DNA of 59,727 nucleotides from Nitrosomonas sp. GTDB lineage: Bacteria; Pseudomonadota; Gammaproteobacteria; Burkholderiales; Nitrosomonadaceae. Position numbers and translations under genes: made by a program. The stretch covers positions 1-59,727 of the forward strand of contig JAMXAG010000017.1 of assembly GCA_024281675.1 (NCBI GenBank), written 5' to 3'. Below, piece by piece: positions 8,303 to 16,803 of this stretch; within the stretch, counting starts at the first letter, position 1, and each line of letters starts with the position of its first letter. Below the pieces are notes generated by a model. It did no database searches. It worked only from the letters and a program-made list of their open reading frames with translations, and was not told the DNA's origin.

Positions 8303-8997
8303 GCCGAAATATTTTTTTTCAGCTGCAGGCTGAAATCGACGGTGCGGCGAATGAATTTCCATTTCGCTGCCCAATTGACGTTCCAATGCGATACACCATA
8401 CGCCCGCTCACCAAACTTAACGGGGAAGCGATGCACCGCTAACCCTTGCCGCTGTGCTTGATAATAAGCATACAAATCCAACGAAAAATCATGCGGCGGT
8501 GAATGCCAAGTATGGAAAAATTCACGCGAAAACAGGGTTGGTTGCGCATTGATGTCCCACATTGGCTTGGCCATCAAAGCGGTTTCAAAAATACTCATGC
8601 CAACGGTAAATGCCACATCCATGAAAGGGCGGCCGTAGCGTTGTCCTTTGACAAAGCTGTTGTTACCGTAACGATCGAATAATTCCAAGCCACGCAGTGT
8701 ATCTTGCGGATCGGTCTGCATGTCTGCATGGGTCCAGCCCAGAATTTCTCCTTCGGCCGCTTTGAGGCCGGATAGGATGCCAAAACCATATCCTTGGTTA
8801 TTATCTACGCACACACTGCGGCAGCCCGGGTATTGGGGCAGTAAGTTTTGCAATACTTCTGGTGAGCGGTCGGTTGAGCCATTATCAACCAGGATGACTT
8901 CAATATTGGGCTGGGCTTCCAAGAGTTTGCAACGTTCTAGCAATAAAGGAAGGTTGGCGGATTCGTTATAACAAGGAATGATCAGTGAAAATTTCAT
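8299..8997 (-). CDS. Family 2 glycosyltransferase (DPM1/GtrB-like)
   Basis: A 232-residue GT-A enzyme beginning FSLIIPCYNESANLPLLL. VILVDNGSTDRSPEVL and the metal-binding region GWTHADMQTDP (an H-A-D-x-Q variant of the DXD motif) follow. It lacks the C-terminal membrane helices of the longer GtrB proteins, so it is probably a soluble or peripheral transferase that loads a sugar onto polyprenyl phosphate or a related acceptor. It directly follows a GtrA-type flippase, overlapping it by four bases (ATGA). GtrA/GtrB-type pairing is the known mechanism by which an undecaprenyl-phosphate sugar is made inside and flipped outward for a membrane transferase. Confidence 0.88.
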   Translation of the reverse strand: MKFSLIIPCYNESANLPLLLERCKLLEAQPNIEVILVDNGSTDRSPEVLQNLLPQYPGCRSVCVDNNQGYGFGILSGLKAAEGEILGWTHADMQTDPQDTLRGLELFDRYGNNSFVKGQRYGRPFMDVAFTVGMSIFETALMAKPMWDINAQPTLFSREFFHTWHSPPHDFSLDLYAYYQAQRQGLAVHRFPVKFGERAYGVSHWNVNWAAKWKFIRRTVDFSLQLKKNISA

Positions 8998-9437
8998 GGA
9001 AGCTCCGATGACTTGGCAGAGTCGTCAGGATTGACGGGATTAGCCGGTTTTGCTTGTGAATGGAAAACAAAAAACTTCATACCGAGAAAATTCAATGTGG
9101 CCGAAACACCGGTTGCCAACAAAAAAGCCCACTGCAGGCTGGATGGAACATCGATTAACGCCTTCAATGCTAGCGCATTAACCGCAATATTGGCAATGAG
9201 TGTGGACAGATACAGCACGGCAAAGCGCCCCACGCTACCGGCAGCAATGGATTGATGGCCAAATGTCCAGAAGCGGTTAGCAAAGTAGGCAAATATTGTT
9301 CCGGCCAAGAAGCTAACACCTTTGGCAAGGTCGATACTGGTAATGTCCAGCCATAGCAAGCCGCGATAAACGGCGAAGTCGACCAGTACGGTCAATGAAC
9401 CTACAATCAAAAAAATACCGAACTCACGTTTGATCAT
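8994..9437 (-). CDS. GtrA-family membrane protein (putative lipid-linked sugar flippase)
   Basis: The 147-residue protein has four predicted membrane helices, starting FLIVGSLTVLVDFAVYRGLLW, followed by FLAGTIFAYFANRFWTFG, the characteristic GtrA signature with its N-R-x-W-T-F motif. The tail is short and hydrophilic. GtrA proteins are thought to move polyprenyl-phosphate sugars across the inner membrane. ATG at 9437 overlaps the upstream nucleotidyltransferase by 14 bases, and its own stop overlaps the glycosyltransferase start. The likely partners are the adjacent GT2 enzyme, which would make the lipid-sugar, and one of the two large membrane proteins downstream, which would use it. Confidence 0.9.
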   Translation of the reverse strand: MIKREFGIFLIVGSLTVLVDFAVYRGLLWLDITSIDLAKGVSFLAGTIFAYFANRFWTFGHQSIAAGSVGRFAVLYLSTLIANIAVNALALKALIDVPSSLQWAFLLATGVSATLNFLGMKFFVFHSQAKPANPVNPDDSAKSSELP

Positions 9438-11109
9438 GATTTTTTGCAGTCAAGAAATTGGGAACCACGGCTTGGTAACGCCGTTCAAGATTCTTTACTT
9501 GCGCCCCTGGGATCCGAGCGTCCAGCTCTAATCGATAGGGATGTCCGCTCCATTTGTGAAAGCACGATTGCCAGTATTCAAACGTGCGTAAATCATTCGG
9601 CGTGCCCCAGCACAGATAGTGATCGACTTCAAACAACTGGCAGCGTAGCCCAAGTGCTATCGCATCGTTGATACACGAATCTATATAGAATTCGCCGTTA
9701 ATCCGCCCATCACGTGCCATGAGCTTTTCCACGGAATGGCAATAATCCTGTTCGCGGCGGAAAGTAAATGTTCCGAGTATGATGGGATCCGTTGCAGGAT
9801 TCTGTAAAGGTGCTTTAACTGAGATGGCTCGGATCAAGCCACTCGAATCCGCATCAATCCAGCCAAACATGTGTGGATTTCGGATTGCATTGGGATAACC
9901 GCGCACGCCCCACACAATGACATCGATGTTCGTGTCATCAATGAGTTGTTGTAAAAGCTCAGGTCGATAGAGCGCGCCATTATCGCAAGCGCCAATGGTG
10001 ATAGGTTCCGGAATGTTTCCTAACGTATCCCGTAAAGCATCGATACCGATCAACGCCGTGATCGCCTGGCCCTCGGTTACGTGATCGATGGTTTTTATGG
10101 TCGTATGTGGATAAGCATGGCTTAATTCGTTAACAATCGCTTGATATCCAGGCATGTCAGTGCGTAACACAAAAACCTGATGCTGTGCTGGCGGCAAGTC
10201 ATGGACGGCTTGTGTCACCATGGCCTTTCCGGAAACGGGGAGCATTGGTTTGGTTGTGGTATAACCTTCGTTAGCAAAACGTTGTCCCAATCCCGCCATG
10301 GGTATGACCAGGGAACCACGTGGGGAAAGGAAGGTGGGCGGTGGATTGAGCAGGTTTCTAAATGCGTCTGACCACTGATTGTATTCTGCCACGTCTTCCG
10401 GTGTGCCCCATTGCATGAAATGCTGCAAAGGATACACGGCAATCGGCAATTGCTGTGCCAACAAAGGCTTATAGGCCAAGCTGACATAATATTCACCGCC
10501 GACATTCAATTGTTGCGCCATAGTGTGATGAAAAGCTTCACTCATCAAGCGCGCCGATGCGAAATAATACGTGCCACTGGAAGCAAATTCCTCCATGCGG
10601 TTCGCGGTGTAAGGTTGTTTTTCCTGGATGTCCTGTACCCAACCGTCTATTTCTCGCATGTACGCATAGTTGGTACTACCCAGCGAATGCGGATGAAATC
10701 CGCGATAGGCTGGAATTGCGCCTGCGCATTGATTTTGTGCAACAAATTGTTTGAAATGCTGCCAATCCCAATAACACGTGAAATCGCAATAATTTACCAC
10801 CACCGGTAATTGGGGATCGAGTAAGTGTTCCGCTTGGCGTACTGCATTGATCGGCCCGAGCTTATGCGGTGCAATGCCAATAATCCTTCCTGAGGGGCAA
10901 TAATGCTGCAGGATGGCGTGCATGCGATAAACCGGTTCATCGAGGTGCCGCTGATTACAAACAAAAATAAAATCTGTTTCGCCGGGAAATAGATCAATGA
11001 CATGTGCAATGACCGGTTTGCCTTCGATTTCAATCAACGGTTTTGGTACAGTGTATCCGGCGCGGCGAAACCGCTCGCCAAAACCGGACATGGGAATGAT
11101 GATCTGCAA
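9424..11109 (-). CDS. Tandem sugar nucleotidyltransferase (two NTP-transferase domains)
   Basis: Two complete nucleotidyltransferase folds lie in one 561-residue chain. Domain 1 (1-245) opens IIIPMSGFGERFRRAGY with KPLIEIEGKPV. Domain 2 (from about 266) opens LVIPMAGLGQRFANEGY with KPMLPVSGKAM. Each closes with a matching WGTP(E/N)D block, at about 234-239 and near the C-terminus. The copies differ widely, so the duplication is old or the domains have different substrates. The role is presumably activation of sugar phosphates (or an analogue) to NDP-sugars for this cluster. The start appears to be TTG at 11109, because the next ATG would cut into the first beta-strand; no clear ribosome site is visible. 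This is the first gene of the cluster. Confidence 0.82.
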   Translation of the reverse strand: MQIIIPMSGFGERFRRAGYTVPKPLIEIEGKPVIAHVIDLFPGETDFIFVCNQRHLDEPVYRMHAILQHYCPSGRIIGIAPHKLGPINAVRQAEHLLDPQLPVVVNYCDFTCYWDWQHFKQFVAQNQCAGAIPAYRGFHPHSLGSTNYAYMREIDGWVQDIQEKQPYTANRMEEFASSGTYYFASARLMSEAFHHTMAQQLNVGGEYYVSLAYKPLLAQQLPIAVYPLQHFMQWGTPEDVAEYNQWSDAFRNLLNPPPTFLSPRGSLVIPMAGLGQRFANEGYTTTKPMLPVSGKAMVTQAVHDLPPAQHQVFVLRTDMPGYQAIVNELSHAYPHTTIKTIDHVTEGQAITALIGIDALRDTLGNIPEPITIGACDNGALYRPELLQQLIDDTNIDVIVWGVRGYPNAIRNPHMFGWIDADSSGLIRAISVKAPLQNPATDPIILGTFTFRREQDYCHSVEKLMARDGRINGEFYIDSCINDAIALGLRCQLFEVDHYLCWGTPNDLRTFEYWQSCFHKWSGHPYRLELDARIPGAQVKNLERRYQAVVPNFLTAKNHDQT

Positions 11110-11190
11110 GGAATGGCTCGTTTAATGGGGTTTTTCTTGAATGGAATGTTGATAGGACATGTTACAGGATTTATAGGTTGTTTTTAATGG

Positions 11191-11466
11191 CTACTGCGCT
11201 TTGATGAGTGTCCAAATTCCAATCATAATAAATCCAGTACCCGCGATATAGTGCAAGTACCGGGTATTGATCGTATCCGACAAAAAGCTACCGGCTAAAA
11301 CACCGATCCCGGAAGCAGTAATTAACGCTAAAGACGCACCGATAAATACGGTCAGCTTGCTGACTTCCTTGTCGGCGGCAAACAGCATCGTGGCTAATTG
11401 CGTTTTATCACCCAGTTCCGCGAGAAATACGGTGGCAAAAATCGTCAATAAAATTTTGTAATCCAT
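11191..11466 (-). CDS. Half-size GDT1/TMEM165 (UPF0016) family cation transporter
   Basis: A 91-residue, three-helix protein carrying one copy of the family motif E-x-G-D-K-T (AELGDKTQLAT). Full-length relatives have two such repeats; single-repeat bacterial forms are thought to dimerise. The family exports Mn2+ or moves Ca2+/Mn2+. ATG at 11466 (MDYKILLTIF) is preferred over an ATG 20 codons upstream, which would add a non-membrane leader. No yybP-ykoY manganese riboswitch could be recognised in the 5' region. It stands 80 bases beyond the start of the nucleotidyltransferase gene, so it is probably separate from that cluster or just ahead of it in the same transcript. Confidence 0.85.
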   Translation of the reverse strand: MDYKILLTIFATVFLAELGDKTQLATMLFAADKEVSKLTVFIGASLALITASGIGVLAGSFLSDTINTRYLHYIAGTGFIMIGIWTLIKAQ

Positions 11467-11782
11467 ACTTTGATATCCTGTAACTGAAAAAGGGTGAGTG
11501 AAATAGACTATCCCAGCAATCCACAATGGAAATTTTTTAAGGTTGATTACCTCTTATATGGATGAACTTTGCATACCGAATGATATTAAAAAGCGCATTC
11601 ATTGCTCAATACCTTTATAATATGTAGTTATATTCATCTAACAGACATCAGATATCCGCTTCGCTCGGCAACTGTCCAATTTAATCTGGCACATCAACAC
11701 TCAATACTTCTATCAATAATAATAAATAGTAGCCCCCTTTTTTGCTAACAATGATGAGGGGTATCACTGGAAAGCTTGCTTT

Positions 11783-12955
11783 ATGATCCCTATTTTAAAT
11801 AAAAAAGAAATTCGCTCGCATACTTCTTTGCGTGGCTGGGCAGCCTTGATGGTTGTCTTTGTGCATTTTCGATCTTTTTTTCATGCATCAATAGATCCCG
11901 ATGAAATTACATTTTTTTTGTACAAGGGTTATCTTTGGGTTGATTTCTTCTTTATCCTCAGTGGGTTCGTGATGGCTTATGTGTATGATATCGAACATCC
12001 CAAGCGCTATAGCCCGCGTGATGCCATGCACTATTTGATTGCACGGATCGCTCGGATATATCCGTTGCATTTCATGACGTTGTTGGCAACGTTGCTGTTT
12101 TTTATGTTGATGGCGCTGATCAATTGGGGTTTGGGAGGTGAGGATTGCTGCGTGTTCGATGAATCCTTGCGCACGGCCGAATCCCTGGCAGCCAATCTAT
12201 TTTTGATTCACGCCTGGGGAATGTTTGATTGGGTGACTTGGAACCTGCCTTCATGGTCGTTGAGCGCCGAACTGTTTTGTTATCTACTTTTTGCCGCGCT
12301 GCTCACGATCAATGGCGCTAAACGTAGGCTGGTTTTGGTTGCACTGTCATGCATGGCAGTGCTGTTCTATTGTTTATGTATGGCGGCCAGTAGCGATGTG
12401 GATGAGATTTTCCGGTTATCGACCGTGCGCGCTGCGTCGGCTTTCACGATCGGAATTTTGTTGTTCCTGGGGCGTAGAGCGATTTCTGCTTTGTCAGAAA
12501 AAAGCTTGACGGTGATTCAGATGGCCGCTTGTACTGCGTTATTACTTGTGCTGCATTTTGGCTTGACCGATATTTTAGCAATCATCCTGATGGCTCTGAT
12601 CGTTTGGGTGACCTGGGAAGACCGCGGTTACTTATGCCGTTGCTTGGATACGCGTTATCTCCACACGATTGGCGTGTTGTCGTTTTCTATTTATATGTGG
12701 CATTACCTGATCAAGTTTATCGCCAAGCAGGATTGGGAAGGTCTGACAGGATTGCCAGTACAGAGTAGCGTGATGGGATCGGTCCTGCTTGTTGTGTGTA
12801 TGATCGGCTTGCTCATTCCGATTGCTGTTTGGAGTTATCGGTACTTGGAAATGCCTACACGCAAATGGATTAGCCTACGTTTGAATGGCTTGCTGGAAGC
12901 CAAGTACTCGCCAAGCTGGCAATTGGTATGGGTGTCTAGTGAAAGAAAAAGGTAA
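11783..12955 (+). CDS. OafA/YrhL-type acyltransferase (acyltransferase 3 family)
   Basis: A 390-residue integral membrane protein with about ten helices. Near the N-terminus SLRGWAALMVVFVHF matches the family LRG(I/W)AAL.V...H motif containing the catalytic-site His. Further family marks are FFFILSGFVMAYVY, ARIARIYPLH and WSLSAELFCYLLF. Such enzymes O-acetylate sugars in LPS, capsule, peptidoglycan or exopolysaccharide. It is transcribed away from the glycan-like cluster, yet its function fits decorating that product. A GGAAAG site lies about ten bases before the ATG. No terminator is obvious after it. Confidence 0.9.
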   Translation: MIPILNKKEIRSHTSLRGWAALMVVFVHFRSFFHASIDPDEITFFLYKGYLWVDFFFILSGFVMAYVYDIEHPKRYSPRDAMHYLIARIARIYPLHFMTLLATLLFFMLMALINWGLGGEDCCVFDESLRTAESLAANLFLIHAWGMFDWVTWNLPSWSLSAELFCYLLFAALLTINGAKRRLVLVALSCMAVLFYCLCMAASSDVDEIFRLSTVRAASAFTIGILLFLGRRAISALSEKSLTVIQMAACTALLLVLHFGLTDILAIILMALIVWVTWEDRGYLCRCLDTRYLHTIGVLSFSIYMWHYLIKFIAKQDWEGLTGLPVQSSVMGSVLLVVCMIGLLIPIAVWSYRYLEMPTRKWISLRLNGLLEAKYSPSWQLVWVSSERKR

Positions 12956-13029
12956 AGATACTTTCTGTTTTTTTGATCGAAACATTAACACTTGAGGGTT
13001 GTGCTAGGTTAACTTAAATGATAGGCAAA

Positions 13030-13626
13030 TTAAAAAAATTCTGTACACCGAACTGTGTCACTATTGCGTACACAAAATTTTATAGGAGATTCTGCGGTAT
13101 TTGCATCTTTAGGGGAAAATCGTGTTTTTTGTTTCTTTCCTCTACGTTTTGCGTCTTGTGAGTCAGTATGAAATACAACAAATCGTTCTTTTGTAATCTC
13201 TAACCTTATGCCGCAAAATACATTTACTAAATGTAAGGCATAAGACATAAAAGCTTGGGTACTCTTAAATTGTCCTGAAAATCCTGATGGATTATCTGAC
13301 TTGAGCTCAATGTAGAATAACTCGCAACCAGCAGAAACTTTTCTTACTAGTACTGCATCACAAGCGCGATTCTGATCAAATTTACCATCTTGCTTGAATA
13401 AGGGAGACATACAGGCATGCTTGCCAAGTTTACGACCCTCATTGTCAAAATTACGACCTTTATCAGTTGCAAGTAATAACATTCCAGGAGTAAGTTCGGA
13501 TAAACACAATTTTTTTAGCTTTGCTTCATTATTTTCCTCAATGTAGGCGTCCGTTTTCGAATTGCCATCAGAATGTACACAACTCAATATTGCTTTCAAA
13601 GCTTCAATGCCATCAGTTAAGACCAT
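13030..13626 (-). CDS. Small PD-(D/E)XK-nuclease-like protein paired with an ATPase
   Basis: This gene is not recognised as a named family. The 198-residue product contains ACDAVLVRKVSAGCELFYIELKS, in which D90 and E107-x-K109 sit at the ends of two predicted beta-strands, the spacing of the PD-(D/E)XK nuclease core. Downstream, QFKSTQAFMSYAL forms a helix with Gln and Tyr as in many of these nucleases. The C-terminal third is basic (RRGKKQKTRF). It overlaps the upstream ATPase gene by 14 bases, so the two are translationally coupled and probably form a complex. The composition is AT-rich. The nuclease assignment is inference from motif spacing alone; it could instead be a non-catalytic partner. 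Confidence 0.6.
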   Translation of the reverse strand: MVLTDGIEALKAILSCVHSDGNSKTDAYIEENNEAKLKKLCLSELTPGMLLLATDKGRNFDNEGRKLGKHACMSPLFKQDGKFDQNRACDAVLVRKVSAGCELFYIELKSDNPSGFSGQFKSTQAFMSYALHLVNVFCGIRLEITKERFVVFHTDSQDAKRRGKKQKTRFSPKDANTAESPIKFCVRNSDTVRCTEFF

Positions 13627-15022
13627 AATAAATTGCTTCCTGAATATTATTCATATCATCTATTGTTTCATCAAAGCTCTTTGCTTCAATTCCCAACGTA
13701 GAACTTATTTCTGCTTTGATCAATGCTTTTGCTTTAATTTTTCTTCTATATCCAGGACGTTCAATTCTGGCATAGTGTGCCATATAAAGCGATACACATT
13801 TGGGATCCAATTTGTCCTCTGGAAGATAGTCTGCAAATTTCTCACGAATAGATTGAAGCTTTGGCGATTCCTGATTCAGCATAATCAATGTATTGAATTC
13901 TTTGACTATATAATCGCTATGTGTAGTTATAAATATTTTGATTCCATGATTTACAAGAGCAGTAATAAAGCGCGCCAGCCTACGCTGGTTAGCTGGATGC
14001 AGATTTAATTCTGGCTCATCCAGCATAAGCATGTCACCTTTCTTGGCAAAATGCTTTAACCAATACCAAACGATTAATAAAGATCGAACAGAACTTGAAA
14101 CTTCACCCAAACCTAGCTTTAGGCTTGATCCTTTAGGTTGGAAATGAGTTATTCCTTCTTTATTAGTAGCATAGGTTCCACCAACAATTGCTTCAAATCT
14201 CTTCAGTAAATCTGGGAATGATCTATAAAGCTCACCATCTTCAGCATTGCTATTTGGTAATTGGTTAATGAATTGAACATTATGCCTAACGGGTAGGGCA
14301 TATTCCGGGCGACCATAAATTGTTTCGAACAGTTTTTGTGGAGTAATACTATCAGCTCCTTCCTTGTGTGCTTGACCAAGCAAGTCAACTAAATTACTAA
14401 TTGCAAGATTGAGCTGTTTTTTGAATGTGGTTGCACCTGTTCGTTCAGTACTTGCGATAAAAACAGTTGGAATAGTTTCCTCGAGCAGTAATCCAAACAA
14501 ATTCTCTTCGATAAAATTTCCTAGTGAAGTAATTGATGGAGAAATTACTTCCTTGGATTGAGGTGCAGCAAGCTCCAAATCGGAGGAATCTACTAGCTTT
14601 GTCATGGTAACTAGTAAATTGCCATTTGTACTACGCAATTCGCTTTTAAACTCGCGTTGTTTCCATGATGTACCAAGAGGTATATCAACCTTTATTGATA
14701 ATCTTGCAAAGAGTTCGCTTTTAGATGCGAGCATTTCAGGAAATTGTTTTATAAATTTCGCAACAGTATCTTCACAAATATTGCTCCATGAATCAGCAAT
14801 CTTTTTTTGAAGATCAATTTTGATTACACCATGGAGTTTCAGTTCGTTGAATTCAGTCTTTAGATTAATATCGATTAAATGTTTCCAGCTTGTTAGAAGA
14901 CAGTAAATTAAGTAAGTTACATAGGTCTTTCCGGTATTATTCTCACCACAAATTACTGTGAGATCAGCAAGTTCTATTTCACCGAATTCTAATGGACCGA
15001 GATTCTCAAATGTTAATTTCAT
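13613..15022 (-). CDS. ABC/OLD-like AAA family ATPase
   Basis: The 469-residue ATPase has an SMC/RecF-type split head. Walker A is GENNTGKT at 26-33, a signature-like LGLGEVSSSVRSL lies at 303-315, Walker B is MLMLDEPE at 331-338 (D335, E336), and the switch His is in TTHSD at 366-370. The roughly 270 residues between are an insertion without clear heptads. About 95 residues after the His lack the TOPRIM acidic motifs of OLD/GajA proteins, so it is ATPase-only. Such ATPases act as sensors or motors in two-gene defence systems (Septu PtuA, PARIS AriA), here paired with the small nuclease-like gene. A hand count over 14821-14880 gives 30% G+C, against 48% over 9901-9960 in the glycan cluster. 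Confidence 0.85.
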   Translation of the reverse strand: MKLTFENLGPLEFGEIELADLTVICGENNTGKTYVTYLIYCLLTSWKHLIDINLKTEFNELKLHGVIKIDLQKKIADSWSNICEDTVAKFIKQFPEMLASKSELFARLSIKVDIPLGTSWKQREFKSELRSTNGNLLVTMTKLVDSSDLELAAPQSKEVISPSITSLGNFIEENLFGLLLEETIPTVFIASTERTGATTFKKQLNLAISNLVDLLGQAHKEGADSITPQKLFETIYGRPEYALPVRHNVQFINQLPNSNAEDGELYRSFPDLLKRFEAIVGGTYATNKEGITHFQPKGSSLKLGLGEVSSSVRSLLIVWYWLKHFAKKGDMLMLDEPELNLHPANQRRLARFITALVNHGIKIFITTHSDYIVKEFNTLIMLNQESPKLQSIREKFADYLPEDKLDPKCVSLYMAHYARIERPGYRRKIKAKALIKAEISSTLGIEAKSFDETIDDMNNIQEAIYYGLN

Positions 15023-15139
15023 TTTTTCTAATACTCCTCAGTCTAAATGTACTATGTTATTTTAAAAACGAGTTTAATTTATACTCTAATTTTATATTCA
15101 AGCTTCAAATCTAAAACCAATTTTCTTCATCTTTCGAGA

Positions 15140-16261
15140 TTAATCCATATAACCATTCAGATACCACTGATACAGCAGTGCTTCCGTTTCTTTATCGACA
15201 GGCATTGCGGCGGGCAACGTATAGTCGTCGGCCAACTTGGTCAGGGTTGCAAATGCGTGTTTGTTGACAGGATACGCTTCGCCATTGATAAACAGAGTGT
15301 TGCCTGCAGTCAGCATGCGGCTTTTCAAGTTAAGCTTGATGCCACTTTCCTGTAGATGTTTTTGAAACTGGCGCTGTGTCATTGGTTGCTCCGGTGGATC
15401 GAAGAATACGTGTGATTTCGGTTCGGATAGGTAGTGGCCGAGAAAATCTTCCCCCGTCATTTCGTTCCAGCGAATTTTCTTAAGGATGTTGCGTGTTTGT
15501 TGTTGCATGCCGGAACCGATGCGGGAGGGGTGCTGTTGCAATTGCAAATCTGGGTCTGAGTACCAGCCTTCAATTTGTATCGAATCTTGCAAGTAGATGA
15601 GGAATTGTTCAATCAATTCTTGGTGGCTTGGTGCGCGAAAACCTATTGAATAAGTCATGCAGTCGTCTTCCGCGATACCGTTGTGGGCGTATTGCGGCGG
15701 CAGGTAAAGCATATCACCGGCATGAAGGAGCCATTCTTGTTCGACATGAAAGTGTTCTAAGATTCTTAATGGCGCATCGGCGATCAATGTCTGATCCGGT
15801 TGCGCGGAGATTTGCCAACGCCGTGTGCCAAGCCCTTGCAGCAAAAAAACATCGTATGAATCGAAATGTGGGCCGACGCCCCCGCCTTCAGGTGCATAAC
15901 TGACCATCAAATCATCCAAACGCGCATGTGGAATAAAGCGGAATTGTGTTAAAAGATCGCGCGCTGTCGGTAAGAAGTGATTAATTTCTTGTACCAGCAA
16001 AGTCCATTGCTTGCCAGATAACTTCCTGAAATCCTGACTGCGGAATGGGCCATGTCGTAACTGCCATTGCTGGTTCTCATGAATGACGAGCCGGGATTGG
16101 GCTTCGTCATGGCAAGCGAGCTTTTTTAATGCGGCCGGTGAGAGTAGGCCATTGAAGTCGGGCATTGCGTTTCTTACCAGCAAAGGTTTTTTTTGCCAGT
16201 ATTCGCGTAAAAAGCATTCTGGTGTGAGGTTTCCTAAAGAAATTAAAGGGGGAACGTTCAT
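15140..16261 (-). CDS. roxA: Ribosomal protein L16 arginine hydroxylase, JmjC/cupin-fold (RoxA/YcfD)
   Basis: A Fe(II)/2-oxoglutarate oxygenase of 373 residues, the length of E. coli YcfD, which hydroxylates an arginine of 50S protein L16. The iron site is visible as GPHFDSYDVFLLQG (H132, D134) and the distal H193 in PPQYAHNGIAED. The preceding EYWQKKPLLVRNAMP is the typical start of this family. Oxygenase activity makes it sensitive to oxygen and iron. It lies 12 bases beyond an exported methionine sulfoxide reductase on the same strand, possibly a two-gene operon. The start ATG at 16261 is the only sensible one. Confidence 0.9.
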   Translation of the reverse strand: MNVPPLISLGNLTPECFLREYWQKKPLLVRNAMPDFNGLLSPAALKKLACHDEAQSRLVIHENQQWQLRHGPFRSQDFRKLSGKQWTLLVQEINHFLPTARDLLTQFRFIPHARLDDLMVSYAPEGGGVGPHFDSYDVFLLQGLGTRRWQISAQPDQTLIADAPLRILEHFHVEQEWLLHAGDMLYLPPQYAHNGIAEDDCMTYSIGFRAPSHQELIEQFLIYLQDSIQIEGWYSDPDLQLQQHPSRIGSGMQQQTRNILKKIRWNEMTGEDFLGHYLSEPKSHVFFDPPEQPMTQRQFQKHLQESGIKLNLKSRMLTAGNTLFINGEAYPVNKHAFATLTKLADDYTLPAAMPVDKETEALLYQWYLNGYMD

Positions 16262-16272
16262 GTAGGTATTGA

Positions 16273-16803
16273 TTAGCTTCGAAGTAAGGGGAGCGGGTCG
16301 GTTTTAAGCACAAAATTCAAAGCTAATCCGTTGTTGCACCAGCGTTGCTTGGTTGGAAGCGGCCCATCGTTAAAAACGTGGCCCTGATGTCCGTGGCAAC
16401 GGATGCAGTGATATTCAGTGCGTACAATGCCGAATTGATGATCCGGTTGAGTGCCAACATGGCGTGCAATGGGTTGTGTAAAACTCGGCCAACCGCTACC
16501 GCTTTCATATTTGTGCTGGCTTTGAAACAGCGGTAGATAGCATGCGGCACAGATAAACGTGCCTTCGCGGTGTTCTTGATTGAGTTCGCTGCTACTGGGT
16601 TCCTCAGTGTGGTGTTCGAATAACACTTGATAAGCTTCGGGTGAAAGTTGTGTGCGCCAAGCGATGTGGGGTTTATTGAGTGGTTCTAAATGTGAATTGG
16701 CAGATGCCCGCGGCAAAATTAATAACGGAACGACAGGCGCATAAAGAATAATAACCAATGCCTGAAGAATGTTACGCCGTTTTATGTTGTGAGTGCGGAT
16801 CAT
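16273..16803 (-). CDS. msrB: Peptide-methionine (R)-S-oxide reductase MsrB, exported
   Basis: Reduces methionine-R-sulfoxide in proteins. The catalytic Cys is C156 in QRWCNNGLALNF. Zinc-binding pairs are C85/C88 (CAAC) and C133/C136 (CIRC), and the SGSGWPSF loop is conserved except that the resolving Cys of SGCGWPSF is Ser, as in several MsrBs. Residues 1-36 form a signal sequence with a twin-arginine-like KRRN start, a long hydrophobic core and ASA-N cleavage region, so the enzyme probably works in the periplasm. The 176-residue length equals a standard MsrB plus the leader. It is divergent from accA, with 119 bases between. Confidence 0.9.
   Translation of the reverse strand: MIRTHNIKRRNILQALVIILYAPVVPLLILPRASANSHLEPLNKPHIAWRTQLSPEAYQVLFEHHTEEPSSSELNQEHREGTFICAACYLPLFQSQHKYESGSGWPSFTQPIARHVGTQPDHQFGIVRTEYHCIRCHGHQGHVFNDGPLPTKQRWCNNGLALNFVLKTDPLPLLRS

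Noticed and set aside
11467-11640. yybP-ykoY manganese riboswitch ahead of the GDT1-like gene
   Set aside because: Searched by eye for the conserved loops and did not find them.
12936-12996. Terminator after the acyltransferase gene
   Set aside because: A T-run is present but no stable stem precedes it.
13562-14008. 148-codon plus-strand frame antisense to the ATPase/nuclease pair
   Set aside because: Cys/Phe/Ile-rich translation typical of AT-rich antisense reading; it crosses two coupled genes.
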